From Sulfitobacter sp. BSw21498 (GTDB lineage Bacteria; Pseudomonadota; Alphaproteobacteria; Rhodobacterales; Rhodobacteraceae), in contig NZ_CP040753.1 of assembly GCF_006064855.1 (NCBI RefSeq), forward strand, positions 2,232,001-2,296,000: a stretch of 64,000 nt of DNA. The letters are read 5' to 3'. Position numbers and translations under genes: made by a program. Shown here in pieces: positions 18,273 through 28,064 of the stretch; position 1 is the stretch's first letter, and each line of letters begins with the position of its first letter. A model generated the notes under the pieces. That model did no database searches, had not been told where the DNA came from, and saw only the letters and a program-made list of their open reading frames with translations.

Positions 18273-19187
18273 TTACGTATCTTTCCCCAATTCCAACGCC
18301 GCCTGATACACCTGACGGCGCGGCACGTCGTATGCCTGCGCCACCATATCGACGGCATCGCGCATCGAATTTGTTTCCAATGCGTTCGCAAGGTCAGAGG
18401 TTAAATCAATTTCACTAACAGACGGTAAACGCCCGCGATCAATCAGCACCACGATTTCACCTTTGGGGGATTTGCCGCTGTAGCGCTCGGTCAGCTCATC
18501 AAGGGTACCGCGCTGAATTTCCTCGAATTTCTTGGTCAGCTCGCGGCATACAGCAGCGGGGCGTTCCCCGCCAAGCGCCTGTGCCGCGTCCCGCAGCATA
18601 GCCCCGACGCGTTTGGGTGATTCGTAAAATACCAGCGTGCCTTGCACCTCTTTCAACTTTTGCAGTGCCGTCAGCCGTGCCCCTTTCGCATTCGGCAGGA
18701 AGCCTGCGAAAAAGAACGCATCGGTCGGCAAACCTGCCAATGCGAGCGCCGTGAGCACCGCCGAAGGGCCCGGCGCACAGGTCAGCATCACGCCCGCCTC
18801 GCCTGCGGTACGCGACAGTTCGAACCCCGGATCAGCAATCAGCGGCATCCCTGCTTCAGACGCATAGGCGACAGATTGCCCATCGCGTATCGCGGCCACG
18901 AGCTTGTCCTGCACGCCGCTGCCAGAGTGGTCGTGCAACGCAATGATTCTGCGCCCGTTCAATGGGACTCCGTGGATATCCATCAACTTACGCAGGCTGC
19001 GCGTGTCCTCGGCGGCCAGCACATCGGCCGAGGCCAATACGTCCAGCGCCCGCAAGGTGATGTCGCGGGCAGTGCCAATGGGCACCCCGACAAAATAAAG
19101 CCCCGCCGCAAGGGGAATCTTTTGGTAATTCAAGCTGGACCCGCCTTTCGCACTCTCTATGATCGGTGCATATGTGCCCGGGGCCAT
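18273..19187 (-). CDS. rsmI: RsmI, 16S rRNA 2'-O-ribose C1402 methyltransferase
   Basis: A SAM-dependent methyltransferase of the tetrapyrrole-methylase fold, 304 residues. Family motifs are GLYFVGVPIG, AEDTRSLRKLMDIHG, SEAGMPLIADPGFEL and GPSAVLTALALAGLP. It methylates the ribose of C1402 in the ribosomal decoding centre. The ATG at 19187 leaves only 35 bases to the divergent lipoprotein gene; a TTG at 19133, preceded by AAAGGCGGG, is a good alternative and would remove 18 non-conserved residues. Confidence 0.93.
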   Translation of the reverse strand: MAPGTYAPIIESAKGGSSLNYQKIPLAAGLYFVGVPIGTARDITLRALDVLASADVLAAEDTRSLRKLMDIHGVPLNGRRIIALHDHSGSGVQDKLVAAIRDGQSVAYASEAGMPLIADPGFELSRTAGEAGVMLTCAPGPSAVLTALALAGLPTDAFFFAGFLPNAKGARLTALQKLKEVQGTLVFYESPKRVGAMLRDAAQALGGERPAAVCRELTKKFEEIQRGTLDELTERYSGKSPKGEIVVLIDRGRLPSVSEIDLTSDLANALETNSMRDAVDMVAQAYDVPRRQVYQAALELGKDT

Positions 19188-19222
19188 TGCCGCCGACCTG
19201 CCACCAATGGAGTGACACTGTT

Positions 19223-20407
19223 ATGATCGCTGTTTTCAACATCCTTCGCAAGCCACTGAGGCTTTTGATTCTGCCCCTTATCGCCTTAGCGCTCGCCGCG
19301 TGCGAGCCTGTGGGGATGTCCAATGTAAACGGGGCCAAAGGCCCCAAAGTGGATACTACCAAACCTATTCCGGTGGCCTTGCTGATCCCGCGGGGCGGAT
19401 CGGCGGCAGATAATCTGCTGGCGCAAGAGCTTGAGAACGCCGCGCGTCTGGCGATCCGCGATCTGGCCGGCGTGCAAATCGATCTTCGGGTCTATGGTAC
19501 CGGCGGTAATGCTGCCACGGCAGGCACCACGGCGGCGCAGGCCGTGACGGATGGTGCGCAGATCATTCTGGGCCCGCTTTACGGTGAGGCAGCGAATGCC
19601 GCAGGCAACGCGGTTGCGGCACAGGGTGTGAATGTCCTGTCGTTCTCGAACAACCCCAGCATCGCGGGCGGTAACGTCTTTGTACTGGGCCAAAACTTTA
19701 ACGATACATCAAACCGACTGGTGCGTTATGCTAAGACCAACGGCAAGGACCGGATCCTCGTGCTGCATGGCCAGGATCTTGCGGGCCAGCTGGGCCGTGA
19801 TGCGATCCTCAGGGCGATCGCAGCAAATGGGGCGACCTCTGCCGGTACCGTCGATTACGCCCTTAGCCAAACCGCTGTGACCGCTGCCATACCCCGTGTA
19901 AAAGCTGCCATTGATACCAACGGTGCCAATGCGATCTTCCTCACGACGTCCTCGGCCAGCGCGCTGCCACTGTTTGCCGAACTGCTGCCAGAAGCCGGCA
20001 TCAACGGCGCCACCACACAGTACATCGGCCTGACACGCTGGGACATCCCTCCGCAAACACTGGCGTTGCCGGGTGTTCAAGGCGGCTGGTTCGCAATGCC
20101 AGACCCTGGTGCCACAAGCGCCTTTACGCAGCGCTACAAAGCGGCCTACGGCAACACGCCTAGCCCGGTTGCAGGGCTTGCCTTTGACGGGATCGCAGCC
20201 GTAGGGGCCTTGGCGAAATCCGGTAAATCCGATGCGCTGTCCGCGCGGCGTCTGACGCAGGGCGCGGGCTTCCGTGGGGCCAACGGCGTGTTCCGTCTGA
20301 TGTCCGATGGCACGGCTGAACGCGGTCTCGCCGTCGCCACGATCCGCGACAAGCGCGTCGTTATCGTCAGCCCCGCGCCCCAGGCCTTTGGCGGGGCCGG
20401 TTTCTAA
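19223..20407 (+). CDS. Penicillin-binding protein activator, LpoA-like lipoprotein
   Basis: A 394-residue periplasmic-binding-fold lipoprotein. The N-terminus from the ATG at 19223 has a basic region, a hydrophobic stretch and a lipobox LALAAC with the lipidated Cys near residue 29. The rest is a type I periplasmic-binding domain (VALLIPRGGSAADNLLAQ, ILGPLYGEAANAAGN). In gammaproteobacteria LpoA activates PBP1A from the outer membrane; here the role is inferred from the fold and from its position opposite rsmI/yraN, a conserved arrangement. Confidence 0.85.
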   Translation: MIAVFNILRKPLRLLILPLIALALAACEPVGMSNVNGAKGPKVDTTKPIPVALLIPRGGSAADNLLAQELENAARLAIRDLAGVQIDLRVYGTGGNAATAGTTAAQAVTDGAQIILGPLYGEAANAAGNAVAAQGVNVLSFSNNPSIAGGNVFVLGQNFNDTSNRLVRYAKTNGKDRILVLHGQDLAGQLGRDAILRAIAANGATSAGTVDYALSQTAVTAAIPRVKAAIDTNGANAIFLTTSSASALPLFAELLPEAGINGATTQYIGLTRWDIPPQTLALPGVQGGWFAMPDPGATSAFTQRYKAAYGNTPSPVAGLAFDGIAAVGALAKSGKSDALSARRLTQGAGFRGANGVFRLMSDGTAERGLAVATIRDKRVVIVSPAPQAFGGAGF

Positions 20408-20420
20408 GGGACCTCCGTAC

Positions 20421-23204
20421 GTGAAACCCCTTGTTGCACCAGCACAATCAGGTGAGGCCACCGCGCGTCACCTGATCAGCACCCCGACACGTATCTTTGA
20501 CGAAGCTGCCGTCTCTGCCGCGCTGAGCGCAGCCCTGGACGGGCTGAGCGACCCGACAGAGATCCAGGCGGCTGCTGTTGCAGTGCTTCAGGACGCGCAG
20601 AAAAACGGGCGCGCGGAAATCGCGCGCGCCTTTGCAGCATCGCCGTTCAATGCGCGGCCAATGACCTCGGCCTATTGCTATCTGACCGATCAGCTTGTTC
20701 GCACCACCCTGCAGATCGCCGGCCAGCGGCTGCACCCGCTAGAGGCGCCTGGACCCAACGACAGGCTCGCGGTGATCGGCGTCGGCGGCTATGGCCGCGG
20801 TGAGATGGCACCTTTTTCCGATGTGGACCTGCTGTTCCTCATCCCTCAAACCCCCAGTCAGCGCACTGAAAAGCTGATCGAATCCATGCTCTATATGCTG
20901 TGGGATCTGAAGCTAAAGGTCGGGCATTCAACGCGCACCATCCGCGATTGCGTGACCCTTGGGCGCGAAGATTTCACCATTCAGACCGCTTTGCTGGAAC
21001 ACCGGTTTATCGCTGCAGATACCGCGCTGGCGCAGAATCTTGACGAAACGCTCAAGACCGATCTGTTTGCAGGCACCGGCCGCAGCTTTATCGAGGCCAA
21101 GCTGGAAGAGCGCGACGCGCGGCACCGCAAGCAGGGTCTGCGCTATGTCGTCGAACCCAACGTCAAAGAGGCCAAGGGGGGCTTGCGCGATCTGCAATCG
21201 CTGTTCTGGATCGCGAAACACATCTATAGCGTCGAAAACGCCGCCGATCTCGTCGACCGCGGCGTATTTCTGGAAGAAGAGTTCAAAACATTCGTCGCCG
21301 CCGAGAATTTTCTTTGGGCGGTACGGGGGCATTTGCACCTGCTCTCGGGACGCGCGACAGAGCAGTTGACCTTTGACATGCAGGTCGCCGTGGCCGAGGC
21401 CATGGGATACCGCGACACCCGCGGTCGCCGCGGCGTCGAAGTGTTCATGCAAGCCTATTTCCGCCACGCCACTGAAGTTGGCGAGCTGACGCGCATCTTC
21501 CTGACCAAGCTCGAAGCCCTGCATGTTAAGGCCGAACCCTTGCTGGAGCGTATCTTTCGCCGCCGTCCCAAGCTGCGCGATGGTTACGAGGTCGTGGGCG
21601 GGCGTCTGGCTGTCACCGATGGCCAAGCGTTCATCAGCGACAAGCTGAACCTGCTGCGCATCTTCGAAGAAGCGCTGCGCACCGGTATGCTGATCCACCC
21701 CGACGCCATGCGTCTGGTCAAATCGAACTTGGCGCTGATCGACGAAGACATGCGCAACACACCAGAGGCGCGGCGGATCTTTCTGGATCTGATGCTGAAA
21801 CACGGCAATCCCGAACGCGGACTGCGCCGGATGAACGAACTGGGGGTGCTGTCGGCCTTTATCCCCGAATTCGAACCCATCGTGGCGATGATGCAGTTCA
21901 ACATGTACCACAGCTACACCGTCGACGAACACACGATCCAATGCATCACCAACCTTGCCCTGATTGAAAAGGGCGAGCTGGAAGAAGACTTGCCCGTCGC
22001 CTCGTCGATCCTCAAGCATGGTGTGAACCGCAAGGTGATCTACGTCGCGCTGCTGCTCCATGATATTGCCAAGGGCCGCCCCGAGGACCATTCGATTCTT
22101 GGTGCCCAAATGGCCCGCAAGATTGCCCCCCGTCTTGGCCTCAACAAGGCAGAGGTCGACACCGTGGAATGGCTGGTGCGCTATCATTTGCTGATGTCGG
22201 ATATGGCGCAGAAACGCGATATCTCTGACCCACGTACGGTGCGGGACTTTGCCAAGGCCGTGCAAACCGTCAAGCGGCTTGATCTGCTGTGTGTGCTTAC
22301 CGTCTGCGATATCCGGGGCGTGGGACCGAACACGTGGAACAACTGGAAAGCCGTGTTGATCCGTGGATTGTACCGCCAGACCAAGCGGGCACTTGAAACC
22401 GGACTCGAAGACCTGAATCGCGAGAACCGTGGCGCAGGAGCTAAAAAGGCGCTGCGTGCCGCGCTCGCCCATTGGCCACGCAAAGACATTCAGGCTGAAA
22501 CCGCGCGCCACTACCCGCCCTATTGGCAGGGGCTTCATACAGCATCGCAGGTCGTGTTCGCCGAACAGCTGCGCGACATTCAGGATGGTGAAATCCGTAT
22601 CGACCTGCACCCTGATGACGACCGCGACGCCACCCGCGCCTGCTTTGTCATGGCGGACCATCCGGGCATTTTTGCACGGCTTGCAGGTGCGCTGGCCCTT
22701 GTCGGGGCCAATGTCGTCGATGCCCGCAGCTACACCACCAAAGACGGCTGGGTGACCGATGCATTCTGGATACAGGACGCCGACGGCAACCCCTATGACG
22801 TCTCGCGCCTGCCGCGCCTGCGGCAGATGATCTCCAAGACGCTCAAGGGTGAAATTCTGGCCCGTGATGCGCTAAAATCGCGCGACAAGGTGAAAAAACG
22901 CGAAAAGGTGTTCAAGGTCCCGACGCATATCACCTTTGATAACGACGGGTCGGAAATCTACACGATCATCGAGGTCGACACCCGCGACCGTCCCGGCCTG
23001 CTCTATGATCTCACCCGGTCGCTGTCTGAATCCAACGTCTATATCGCCAATGCAGTGATCGCGACCTATGGCGAACAGGTGGTCGATACCTTCTATGTAA
23101 AGGACATGTTCGGCCTGAAATACTATAGCGAAAGCAAGCAAAAGACGCTCGAGAAACGCTTGCGCGCGGCGATCATTGACGGCGTGGCACGGGCGCAGGA
23201 CTGA
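20421..23204 (+). CDS. glnD: GlnD, bifunctional PII uridylyltransferase/uridylyl-removing enzyme
   Basis: A 927-residue nitrogen sensor. The start is the GTG at 20421, 13 bases after the lipoprotein stop and preceded by AAGGGACC; the frame is open further upstream only inside the other gene. Domains in order: nucleotidyltransferase with GGYGRGEMAPFSDVDLLF near residues 115-132, a linker domain, an HD phosphohydrolase with LLLHDIAKGRPEDHS near residue 550, and two C-terminal ACT domains (HPGIFARLAGAL; RPGLLYDLTRSL). It uridylylates or deuridylylates PII in response to glutamine. Confidence 0.97.
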   Translation: MKPLVAPAQSGEATARHLISTPTRIFDEAAVSAALSAALDGLSDPTEIQAAAVAVLQDAQKNGRAEIARAFAASPFNARPMTSAYCYLTDQLVRTTLQIAGQRLHPLEAPGPNDRLAVIGVGGYGRGEMAPFSDVDLLFLIPQTPSQRTEKLIESMLYMLWDLKLKVGHSTRTIRDCVTLGREDFTIQTALLEHRFIAADTALAQNLDETLKTDLFAGTGRSFIEAKLEERDARHRKQGLRYVVEPNVKEAKGGLRDLQSLFWIAKHIYSVENAADLVDRGVFLEEEFKTFVAAENFLWAVRGHLHLLSGRATEQLTFDMQVAVAEAMGYRDTRGRRGVEVFMQAYFRHATEVGELTRIFLTKLEALHVKAEPLLERIFRRRPKLRDGYEVVGGRLAVTDGQAFISDKLNLLRIFEEALRTGMLIHPDAMRLVKSNLALIDEDMRNTPEARRIFLDLMLKHGNPERGLRRMNELGVLSAFIPEFEPIVAMMQFNMYHSYTVDEHTIQCITNLALIEKGELEEDLPVASSILKHGVNRKVIYVALLLHDIAKGRPEDHSILGAQMARKIAPRLGLNKAEVDTVEWLVRYHLLMSDMAQKRDISDPRTVRDFAKAVQTVKRLDLLCVLTVCDIRGVGPNTWNNWKAVLIRGLYRQTKRALETGLEDLNRENRGAGAKKALRAALAHWPRKDIQAETARHYPPYWQGLHTASQVVFAEQLRDIQDGEIRIDLHPDDDRDATRACFVMADHPGIFARLAGALALVGANVVDARSYTTKDGWVTDAFWIQDADGNPYDVSRLPRLRQMISKTLKGEILARDALKSRDKVKKREKVFKVPTHITFDNDGSEIYTIIEVDTRDRPGLLYDLTRSLSESNVYIANAVIATYGEQVVDTFYVKDMFGLKYYSESKQKTLEKRLRAAIIDGVARAQD

Positions 23205-23311
23205 CATCGGCGCTTTCATGCAGCACGCGAGGGCTGTCCGCATTTCCCTGATTGCGCCGCGCTTCGCCAACGGCTAGGCCATTTGCACCGCAGTTACGGG
23301 GCAACATCACC

Positions 23312-24904
23312 ATGAAACCTATCCGCCTTATGTCCGGCTTCTTTACCGTCGGGATCTGGACCCTTCTCAGCCGCGTGATGGGGTTCGTGCGCGATGTGAT
23401 GATTGCCGGCTATCTTGGGTCCGGCCCCGCAGCCGAGGCGTTTCTGGTCGCCTTTTCCCTCCCCAACATGTTCCGCCGCTTCTTCGCCGAAGGCGCGTTC
23501 AACATGGCGTTTGTGCCGATGTTCTCGAAAAAGCTCGAAAGCGGTGACGACCCCGAAAAGTTCGCGCAGGACGCCTTTGTCGGGATGGCGTTCATTCTGA
23601 CCCTGTTCACCATCATCGGGATCGTCGCGATGCCGGGGCTGGTGTTGTTGATGGCCTCGGGCTTTGCGGGCGACGAACGGTTTGATCTGGCGGTCGAATA
23701 CGGGCGTCTGGCCTTCCCCTACATCTTGTTCATCTCCCTTGCCGCCCTCGTGTCGGGCGTGCTGAACGCAACGGGGCGATTTATGGCAGCGGCAGCGGCC
23801 CCTGTGGTACTGAACATCGTTTTCATCATTGCAGTGCTGATCGGGGCCGCCCTTGGCCGCGACGGTTCAGAGGCGATCGGCATGGGCATCGACAAGGCGC
23901 TTGGGCTGCAAATCGGCGATACGCTGGCGCTGTCTGTCCCGCTCGCGGGGATCGCGCAACTGGCGCTGGTCTGGTGGGCGGCGAAACGCGCAGGTTTCAC
24001 GCTGGGCTTCAGCCGCCGCCCGCGCCTGACACCCGAACTCAAACGGCTCGCCATCATCGCCGCACCCGCAGCCTTGGCGGGCGGGGTCATGCAGATCAAC
24101 CTGCTGGTGGGCCGTCAGGTCGCCAGCTTCTACGAAGGCGCTGTGGCGTGGCTCAACTATGCAGACCGGCTCTACCAGCTGCCCTTGGGCGTGGTTGGGA
24201 TTGCGATTGGCGTGGTATTGCTGCCCGACTTGTCGCGGCGGCTCAAAGCGGGGGACGAACAGGGATCGCACACGCAGATCAGCCGCGCTGCCGAAGTGTC
24301 ACTGGCGTTGACCATCCCCTCTGCCGTTGCGCTGATGGTGATGCCGTTCACACTGGCAACGGTGCTGTTCCAACGCGGGGCAACAACCACGGATGACGCG
24401 GCTGCGATTGCCATTGCCGTGGCGATCTATGGCCTTGGCCTGCCTGCCTTCGTTCTGCAAAAAATCCTGCAACCACTATATTACGCGCGCGAAGACACCC
24501 GCCGCCCGTTCTACTTTGCTGTGGTGGCGATGGTGGTGAACGTGGTGGTGGCCGTCGGTCTCAGCCCCGTCATCGGCTGGATCGCCCCTGCCATCGCGAC
24601 GACACTGGCAGGGTGGGCGATGTTTGGCCTGCTGGCCTATGGCGCACGCGGCTTCGGGCTGGCCGCAAAATTCGACGCGCGGTTCCATAGACGTATCTGG
24701 CGGATCATGGCAGCTTCGGCAGTCATGGGCGGCACACTGTGGATCGGCAATCTGGCGCTGCAGCCCATGATCGCCGAACCCTGGTGGCGCGGTATTGCCC
24801 TCTTGATACTGATCGCCCTCGCCGCCATCAGCTATTTCGGCACAGGCCAACTGATCGGCGCATTCAAGCTCGGCGAATTCAAACGCGCCCTCAAACGCGG
24901 CTGA
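23312..24904 (+). CDS. murJ: MurJ, lipid II flippase
   Basis: A 530-residue integral membrane protein of the MviN/MATE-like family with about 13-14 helices. The family motifs LLSRVMGFVRDVMIAGYLG, FSLPNMFRRFFAEGAFNMAF and the later VLQKILQPLYYAREDTRRP are clear. It exports lipid II for peptidoglycan synthesis. The start MKPIRLMSGFF is favoured over an upstream in-frame codon within non-conserved sequence. glnD-murJ-(trpS) is a conserved block in Rhodobacterales. Confidence 0.95.
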   Translation: MKPIRLMSGFFTVGIWTLLSRVMGFVRDVMIAGYLGSGPAAEAFLVAFSLPNMFRRFFAEGAFNMAFVPMFSKKLESGDDPEKFAQDAFVGMAFILTLFTIIGIVAMPGLVLLMASGFAGDERFDLAVEYGRLAFPYILFISLAALVSGVLNATGRFMAAAAAPVVLNIVFIIAVLIGAALGRDGSEAIGMGIDKALGLQIGDTLALSVPLAGIAQLALVWWAAKRAGFTLGFSRRPRLTPELKRLAIIAAPAALAGGVMQINLLVGRQVASFYEGAVAWLNYADRLYQLPLGVVGIAIGVVLLPDLSRRLKAGDEQGSHTQISRAAEVSLALTIPSAVALMVMPFTLATVLFQRGATTTDDAAAIAIAVAIYGLGLPAFVLQKILQPLYYAREDTRRPFYFAVVAMVVNVVVAVGLSPVIGWIAPAIATTLAGWAMFGLLAYGARGFGLAAKFDARFHRRIWRIMAASAVMGGTLWIGNLALQPMIAEPWWRGIALLILIALAAISYFGTGQLIGAFKLGEFKRALKRG

Positions 24905-24978
24905 CCCAGCCTACTTCCAAATGGACGTAAATCCCGGGGGTCAGGGGGCTGGCCCCCTTTCCGCCCCTGCGACATGCC

Positions 24979-25665
24979 TTAACGGTGCCGGATACGGTCC
25001 CGCAGCTTGCCCCATTCGCCCGGCGCAAAAACAAAGCAAAGTGCAAAGCCGCAGACAAAGCCCAAAAGCTCTGCCAGCCACTGCGTGCCCGCGTCAAAGA
25101 ACACGCCCCAGATCAGCTGCAGCCCCATCAGCACGGCAATCAGTGAAAACGCGCGATATTGCTGTTCCCCTTGCCCCGCCAGCTTGCGCCACATGACAAA
25201 GGAATAGCCACCAATCAGCCCATAGACCGACGGGTAGGCCCCGACCAACCAGACCGGATCATCAAGCACCAGCGCATAAACCACCGCGCCAAAGATGCCC
25301 GAGACAAAGAAAATCGCCAGAAACGCCACCTGCCCCATTGCCTCGGCCACCATCTTGCCAAGCGCCAGCAGCAGCACGCAGGCAAAGATCGCATGGGTGA
25401 ACCCCAGATGGATGAAACTGTAGCTGGCCGCGCGCGACAGTTCGCGCAGGGGGAATTGCATATTCGCAACCATCCAATCGAATACATCGCCCGAGAACCC
25501 GTAGTCGCGGATCAACGCCAGACGCCAGCCCACCGCCGCAGGGCCGCCGACGATCCCGGCCTCGGCCAGCGACAGCACGATCTCTATCCCCGCCAGCGCC
25601 AGAAAAAGCAGCGTTACGGTTGCAGGCATCGGGTTCACGGGGGGGTGAAAATCTGGGTCTTCCAT
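24979..25665 (-). CDS. Rhomboid-like membrane protein, predicted proteolytically inactive
   Basis: A 228-residue protein with six predicted helices and the rhomboid layout, including the HLGFTHAIF segment (H86, H91) in the second helix. The active-site region aligned with GxSGxxxG of rhomboid proteases reads GAYPSVYG (142-149): the serine position is Tyr144 and the following glycine is Pro. The sixth-helix histidine (AHxxG) reads AELLG. Both dyad residues are therefore missing. It may be an iRhom-like pseudoprotease or chaperone, but no role is known. It is divergent from trpS. Confidence 0.8.
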   Translation of the reverse strand: MEDPDFHPPVNPMPATVTLLFLALAGIEIVLSLAEAGIVGGPAAVGWRLALIRDYGFSGDVFDWMVANMQFPLRELSRAASYSFIHLGFTHAIFACVLLLALGKMVAEAMGQVAFLAIFFVSGIFGAVVYALVLDDPVWLVGAYPSVYGLIGGYSFVMWRKLAGQGEQQYRAFSLIAVLMGLQLIWGVFFDAGTQWLAELLGFVCGFALCFVFAPGEWGKLRDRIRHR

Positions 25666-25740
25666 AGGGCCTCCTTGACGGGCATGGTGCGCATGGGTAA
25701 GCCCATCTGGCCGTAGTTTCCAGCCTTATCGGAGCATCCA

Positions 25741-26757
25741 ATGACCGACACCACTTTCACCCCGCGTGTGTTTTCCGGCATCCAGCCGTCGGGCGATTTG
25801 CATCTTGGAAACTACCTGGGCGCGCTAAAACGTTTCGCCGATGCGCAGACCCAGGGGGTTCAGTCGATCTACTGCATGGTCGATATGCATGCGATCACCG
25901 TCTGGCAGAATCCGGCGGACCTCAAAAAGAGCACCCGCGAGCTTTGCGCCGGTTTCATCGCGTCGGGCATCGACCCCAATAAATCCATCCTGATCAACCA
26001 AAGCCAGGTGCCAGAGCACGCGCAGTTGGCGTGGATCTTTAACTGCGTGGCGCGCATGGGCTGGATGGGGCGCATGACCCAGTGGAAAGACAAGGCCGGC
26101 AAGAACGCCGAGGCCGCCTCGCTGGGGTTGCTCGCCTATCCAGCGCTGATGGCCGCCGACATCCTGATCTATCACGCGACCCATGTGCCTGTTGGCGAGG
26201 ATCAGAAGCAACACCTTGAACTGACGCGCGATATTGCAGCCAAGTTCAACCATGACTACGGGGTCGATTTCTTCCCGCTGACCGAACCGGTTATCGAAGG
26301 GGCCGCAACCCGCGTCATGTCCCTGCGCGACGGGTCCAAGAAGATGTCGAAATCCGACCCCTCGGATGCCAGCCGCATCAACCTGACCGATGACGCCGAT
26401 ACGATTGCCAAGAAAATCCGCAAAGCCAAGACCGATGCGGATGCACTCCCTTCCGAAGTCGACGGCCTCAAGGACCGCCCGGAAGCACGCAATCTGGTGA
26501 ACATCTTTGCCGCCCTGAACGACCAGAGCGTTGAACAGGTTCTGGCCGATGTGGGCGGCCAGCAATTTGGCACATTCAAGCCCGCGCTGGCCGAACTGGC
26601 CGTATCGAAAATGGGCCCGATCACCCAGGAAATGTCGCGCCTGATGGCCGACACAGCCGAGATCGACCGCATCCTCGCCCACGGCGCGACCCAAGCACGC
26701 GAGATCACTGCACCGATCCTCAAGAAAACCTACGAGATCGTGGGCATGGTAGGCTGA
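25741..26757 (+). CDS. trpS: Tryptophanyl-tRNA synthetase
   Basis: A 338-residue class I synthetase. The HIGH-equivalent is [14 protein letters not shown] near residues 15-28 and the KMSKS loop is KKMSKSDPS near residues 200-208. Length and motifs are normal for TrpRS. It charges tRNA-Trp in the cytoplasm. The gene is monocistronic, followed by a large structured terminator. Confidence 0.97.
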   Translation: MTDTTFTPRVFSGIQPSGDLHLGNYLGALKRFADAQTQGVQSIYCMVDMHAITVWQNPADLKKSTRELCAGFIASGIDPNKSILINQSQVPEHAQLAWIFNCVARMGWMGRMTQWKDKAGKNAEAASLGLLAYPALMAADILIYHATHVPVGEDQKQHLELTRDIAAKFNHDYGVDFFPLTEPVIEGAATRVMSLRDGSKKMSKSDPSDASRINLTDDADTIAKKIRKAKTDADALPSEVDGLKDRPEARNLVNIFAALNDQSVEQVLADVGGQQFGTFKPALAELAVSKMGPITQEMSRLMADTAEIDRILAHGATQAREITAPILKKTYEIVGMVG

Positions 26758-26761
26758 AAAC

Positions 26762-26843
26762 GCAGGGGCGGACCCAAACCCCCTAAGCCAGCTCCCCTCT
26801 GATTAGGGCAGCCGGCTTACGCCCCTGCCCTTCACCCTTTTTT
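26762..26843 (+). terminator. Long nested-hairpin terminator of trpS
   Basis: An outer perfect 9-bp stem, GCAGGGGCG (26762-26770) with CGCCCCTGC (26820-26828), encloses TAAGCC (26784-26789) with GGCTTA (26814-26819) and an apical stem, GCT-c-CCCT with AGGG-c-AGC, around a 6-base loop. A 13-base bulge is on the 5' side. Six T residues follow at 26838-26843, ten bases after the stem. The right arm is nearly continuous, so the structure is unlikely to be chance. Confidence 0.55.
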
Positions 26844-26946
26844 CAAATACTCATCCCCGCGCACCGCACCACGGCTGCGGCCCCTGCCCCATGGACAATC
26901 CTTTGGCGTTGGGCCAGCTTTGACCCGAAACCTCGGGGGACACATC

Positions 26947-28053
26947 ATGACGACCGGCTTTTTCATGGATGAACGGTGCTTTTGGCACGCGGGCGGCAAC
27001 TATGCCTTTACCATGCCTGTGGGCGGCTTGGTGCAGCCTCTGGCCGCGGGTGGCCTGCCCGAAAACCCCGAAACCAAACGCCGCCTGCGCAACCTGATGG
27101 AAGTGACGGGCCTGATGGCAGAGCTGGACGTGCGTAGCGCGCCGCTTGCCACCCGCGAAGAACTGCTGCGTGTCCATCCGGCCGCCTACCTCGACGACTT
27201 CAAACGTCTATCCGACGCGGGCGGCGGAGAGCTGGGCCTGCGCACACCTTTTGCCGCCGGTGGGTTCGAGATCGCGGCGCTCTCGGCAGGGCTGTCCGTC
27301 GCCGCGGTAGAGGCAGTCGCCAAGGGCGATCTGGCCAATGCCTATGCGCTCAGCCGTCCCCCCGGACACCATGCGCTGCCTGATTTCCCCAACGGGTTCT
27401 GTTTGCTGGCCAATATCGCCATCGCGATCGAGGCGGCAAAAGCCAAGGGGCTGGTGGGCCGTGTTGCCGTTCTGGATTGGGACGTACATCACGGCAACGG
27501 CACGGAAGCGATTTTCTATGACCGCGACGATGTGCTGACGATCTCCCTGCATCAGGAAGGCAACTACCCGCTTGATACGGGCGCGTTGGCGGATCGGGGC
27601 GACGGGGCCGGGACGGGTTACAACATCAACCTGCCGCTGCATGCGGGGTCGGGGCATACCGCCTATCTGCATGCGTTCGACCGCGTCGTGATCCCCGCGC
27701 TCGAGGCATTCGCGCCCGACATGATCATCGTCGCCTGCGGCTTTGACGCCTCTATCGTCGATCCTCTGGCGCGGATGCAGGCCACAGCCGAAACGTTTGC
27801 CGATATGACCCATCGTATCAAAGCTGCGGCGCAAAAACTTTGTGGCGGCAAGCTGGTACTCGTCCACGAAGGCGGCTATTCAGAGGCCTATGTCCCCTTC
27901 TGTGGCCACGCCACAATCGCAGCCCTCGCAGACAGTGACATCACAGCGCCAGATCCCCATGCGAAGAACTTTCGCATCCGCCAGCCCAGTCCCAAATTCG
28001 ACGCGTTCCTGCGCGCGTCCATTGACGCGATGGCGCAAGAGCTGAACCTATAA
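26947..28053 (+). CDS. Class II histone-deacetylase-like amidohydrolase
   Basis: A 368-residue arginase/deacetylase-fold zinc hydrolase starting MTTGFFMDERCFWHAGG. The active-site motifs are present: SRPPGHHALPDFPNGFC with the paired His, DWDVHHGNGTEAIFYD with zinc-binding Asp and His, and VACGFDASIVDP with the third zinc ligand. Bacterial members deacetylate polyamines or other acetyl-amides; a polyamine substrate is plausible but unproven. It heads a three-gene operon with the nitroreductase and EI24 genes. Confidence 0.9.
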   Translation: MTTGFFMDERCFWHAGGNYAFTMPVGGLVQPLAAGGLPENPETKRRLRNLMEVTGLMAELDVRSAPLATREELLRVHPAAYLDDFKRLSDAGGGELGLRTPFAAGGFEIAALSAGLSVAAVEAVAKGDLANAYALSRPPGHHALPDFPNGFCLLANIAIAIEAAKAKGLVGRVAVLDWDVHHGNGTEAIFYDRDDVLTISLHQEGNYPLDTGALADRGDGAGTGYNINLPLHAGSGHTAYLHAFDRVVIPALEAFAPDMIIVACGFDASIVDPLARMQATAETFADMTHRIKAAAQKLCGGKLVLVHEGGYSEAYVPFCGHATIAALADSDITAPDPHAKNFRIRQPSPKFDAFLRASIDAMAQELNL

Positions 28054-28064
28054 GAGAGACCCCA

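Noticed and set aside
20928-22661. A 577-codon open frame antisense to glnD
   Set aside because: glnD is an unmistakable full-length gene on the other strand; long antisense frames are expected in high-G+C coding DNA and this one has no family features.
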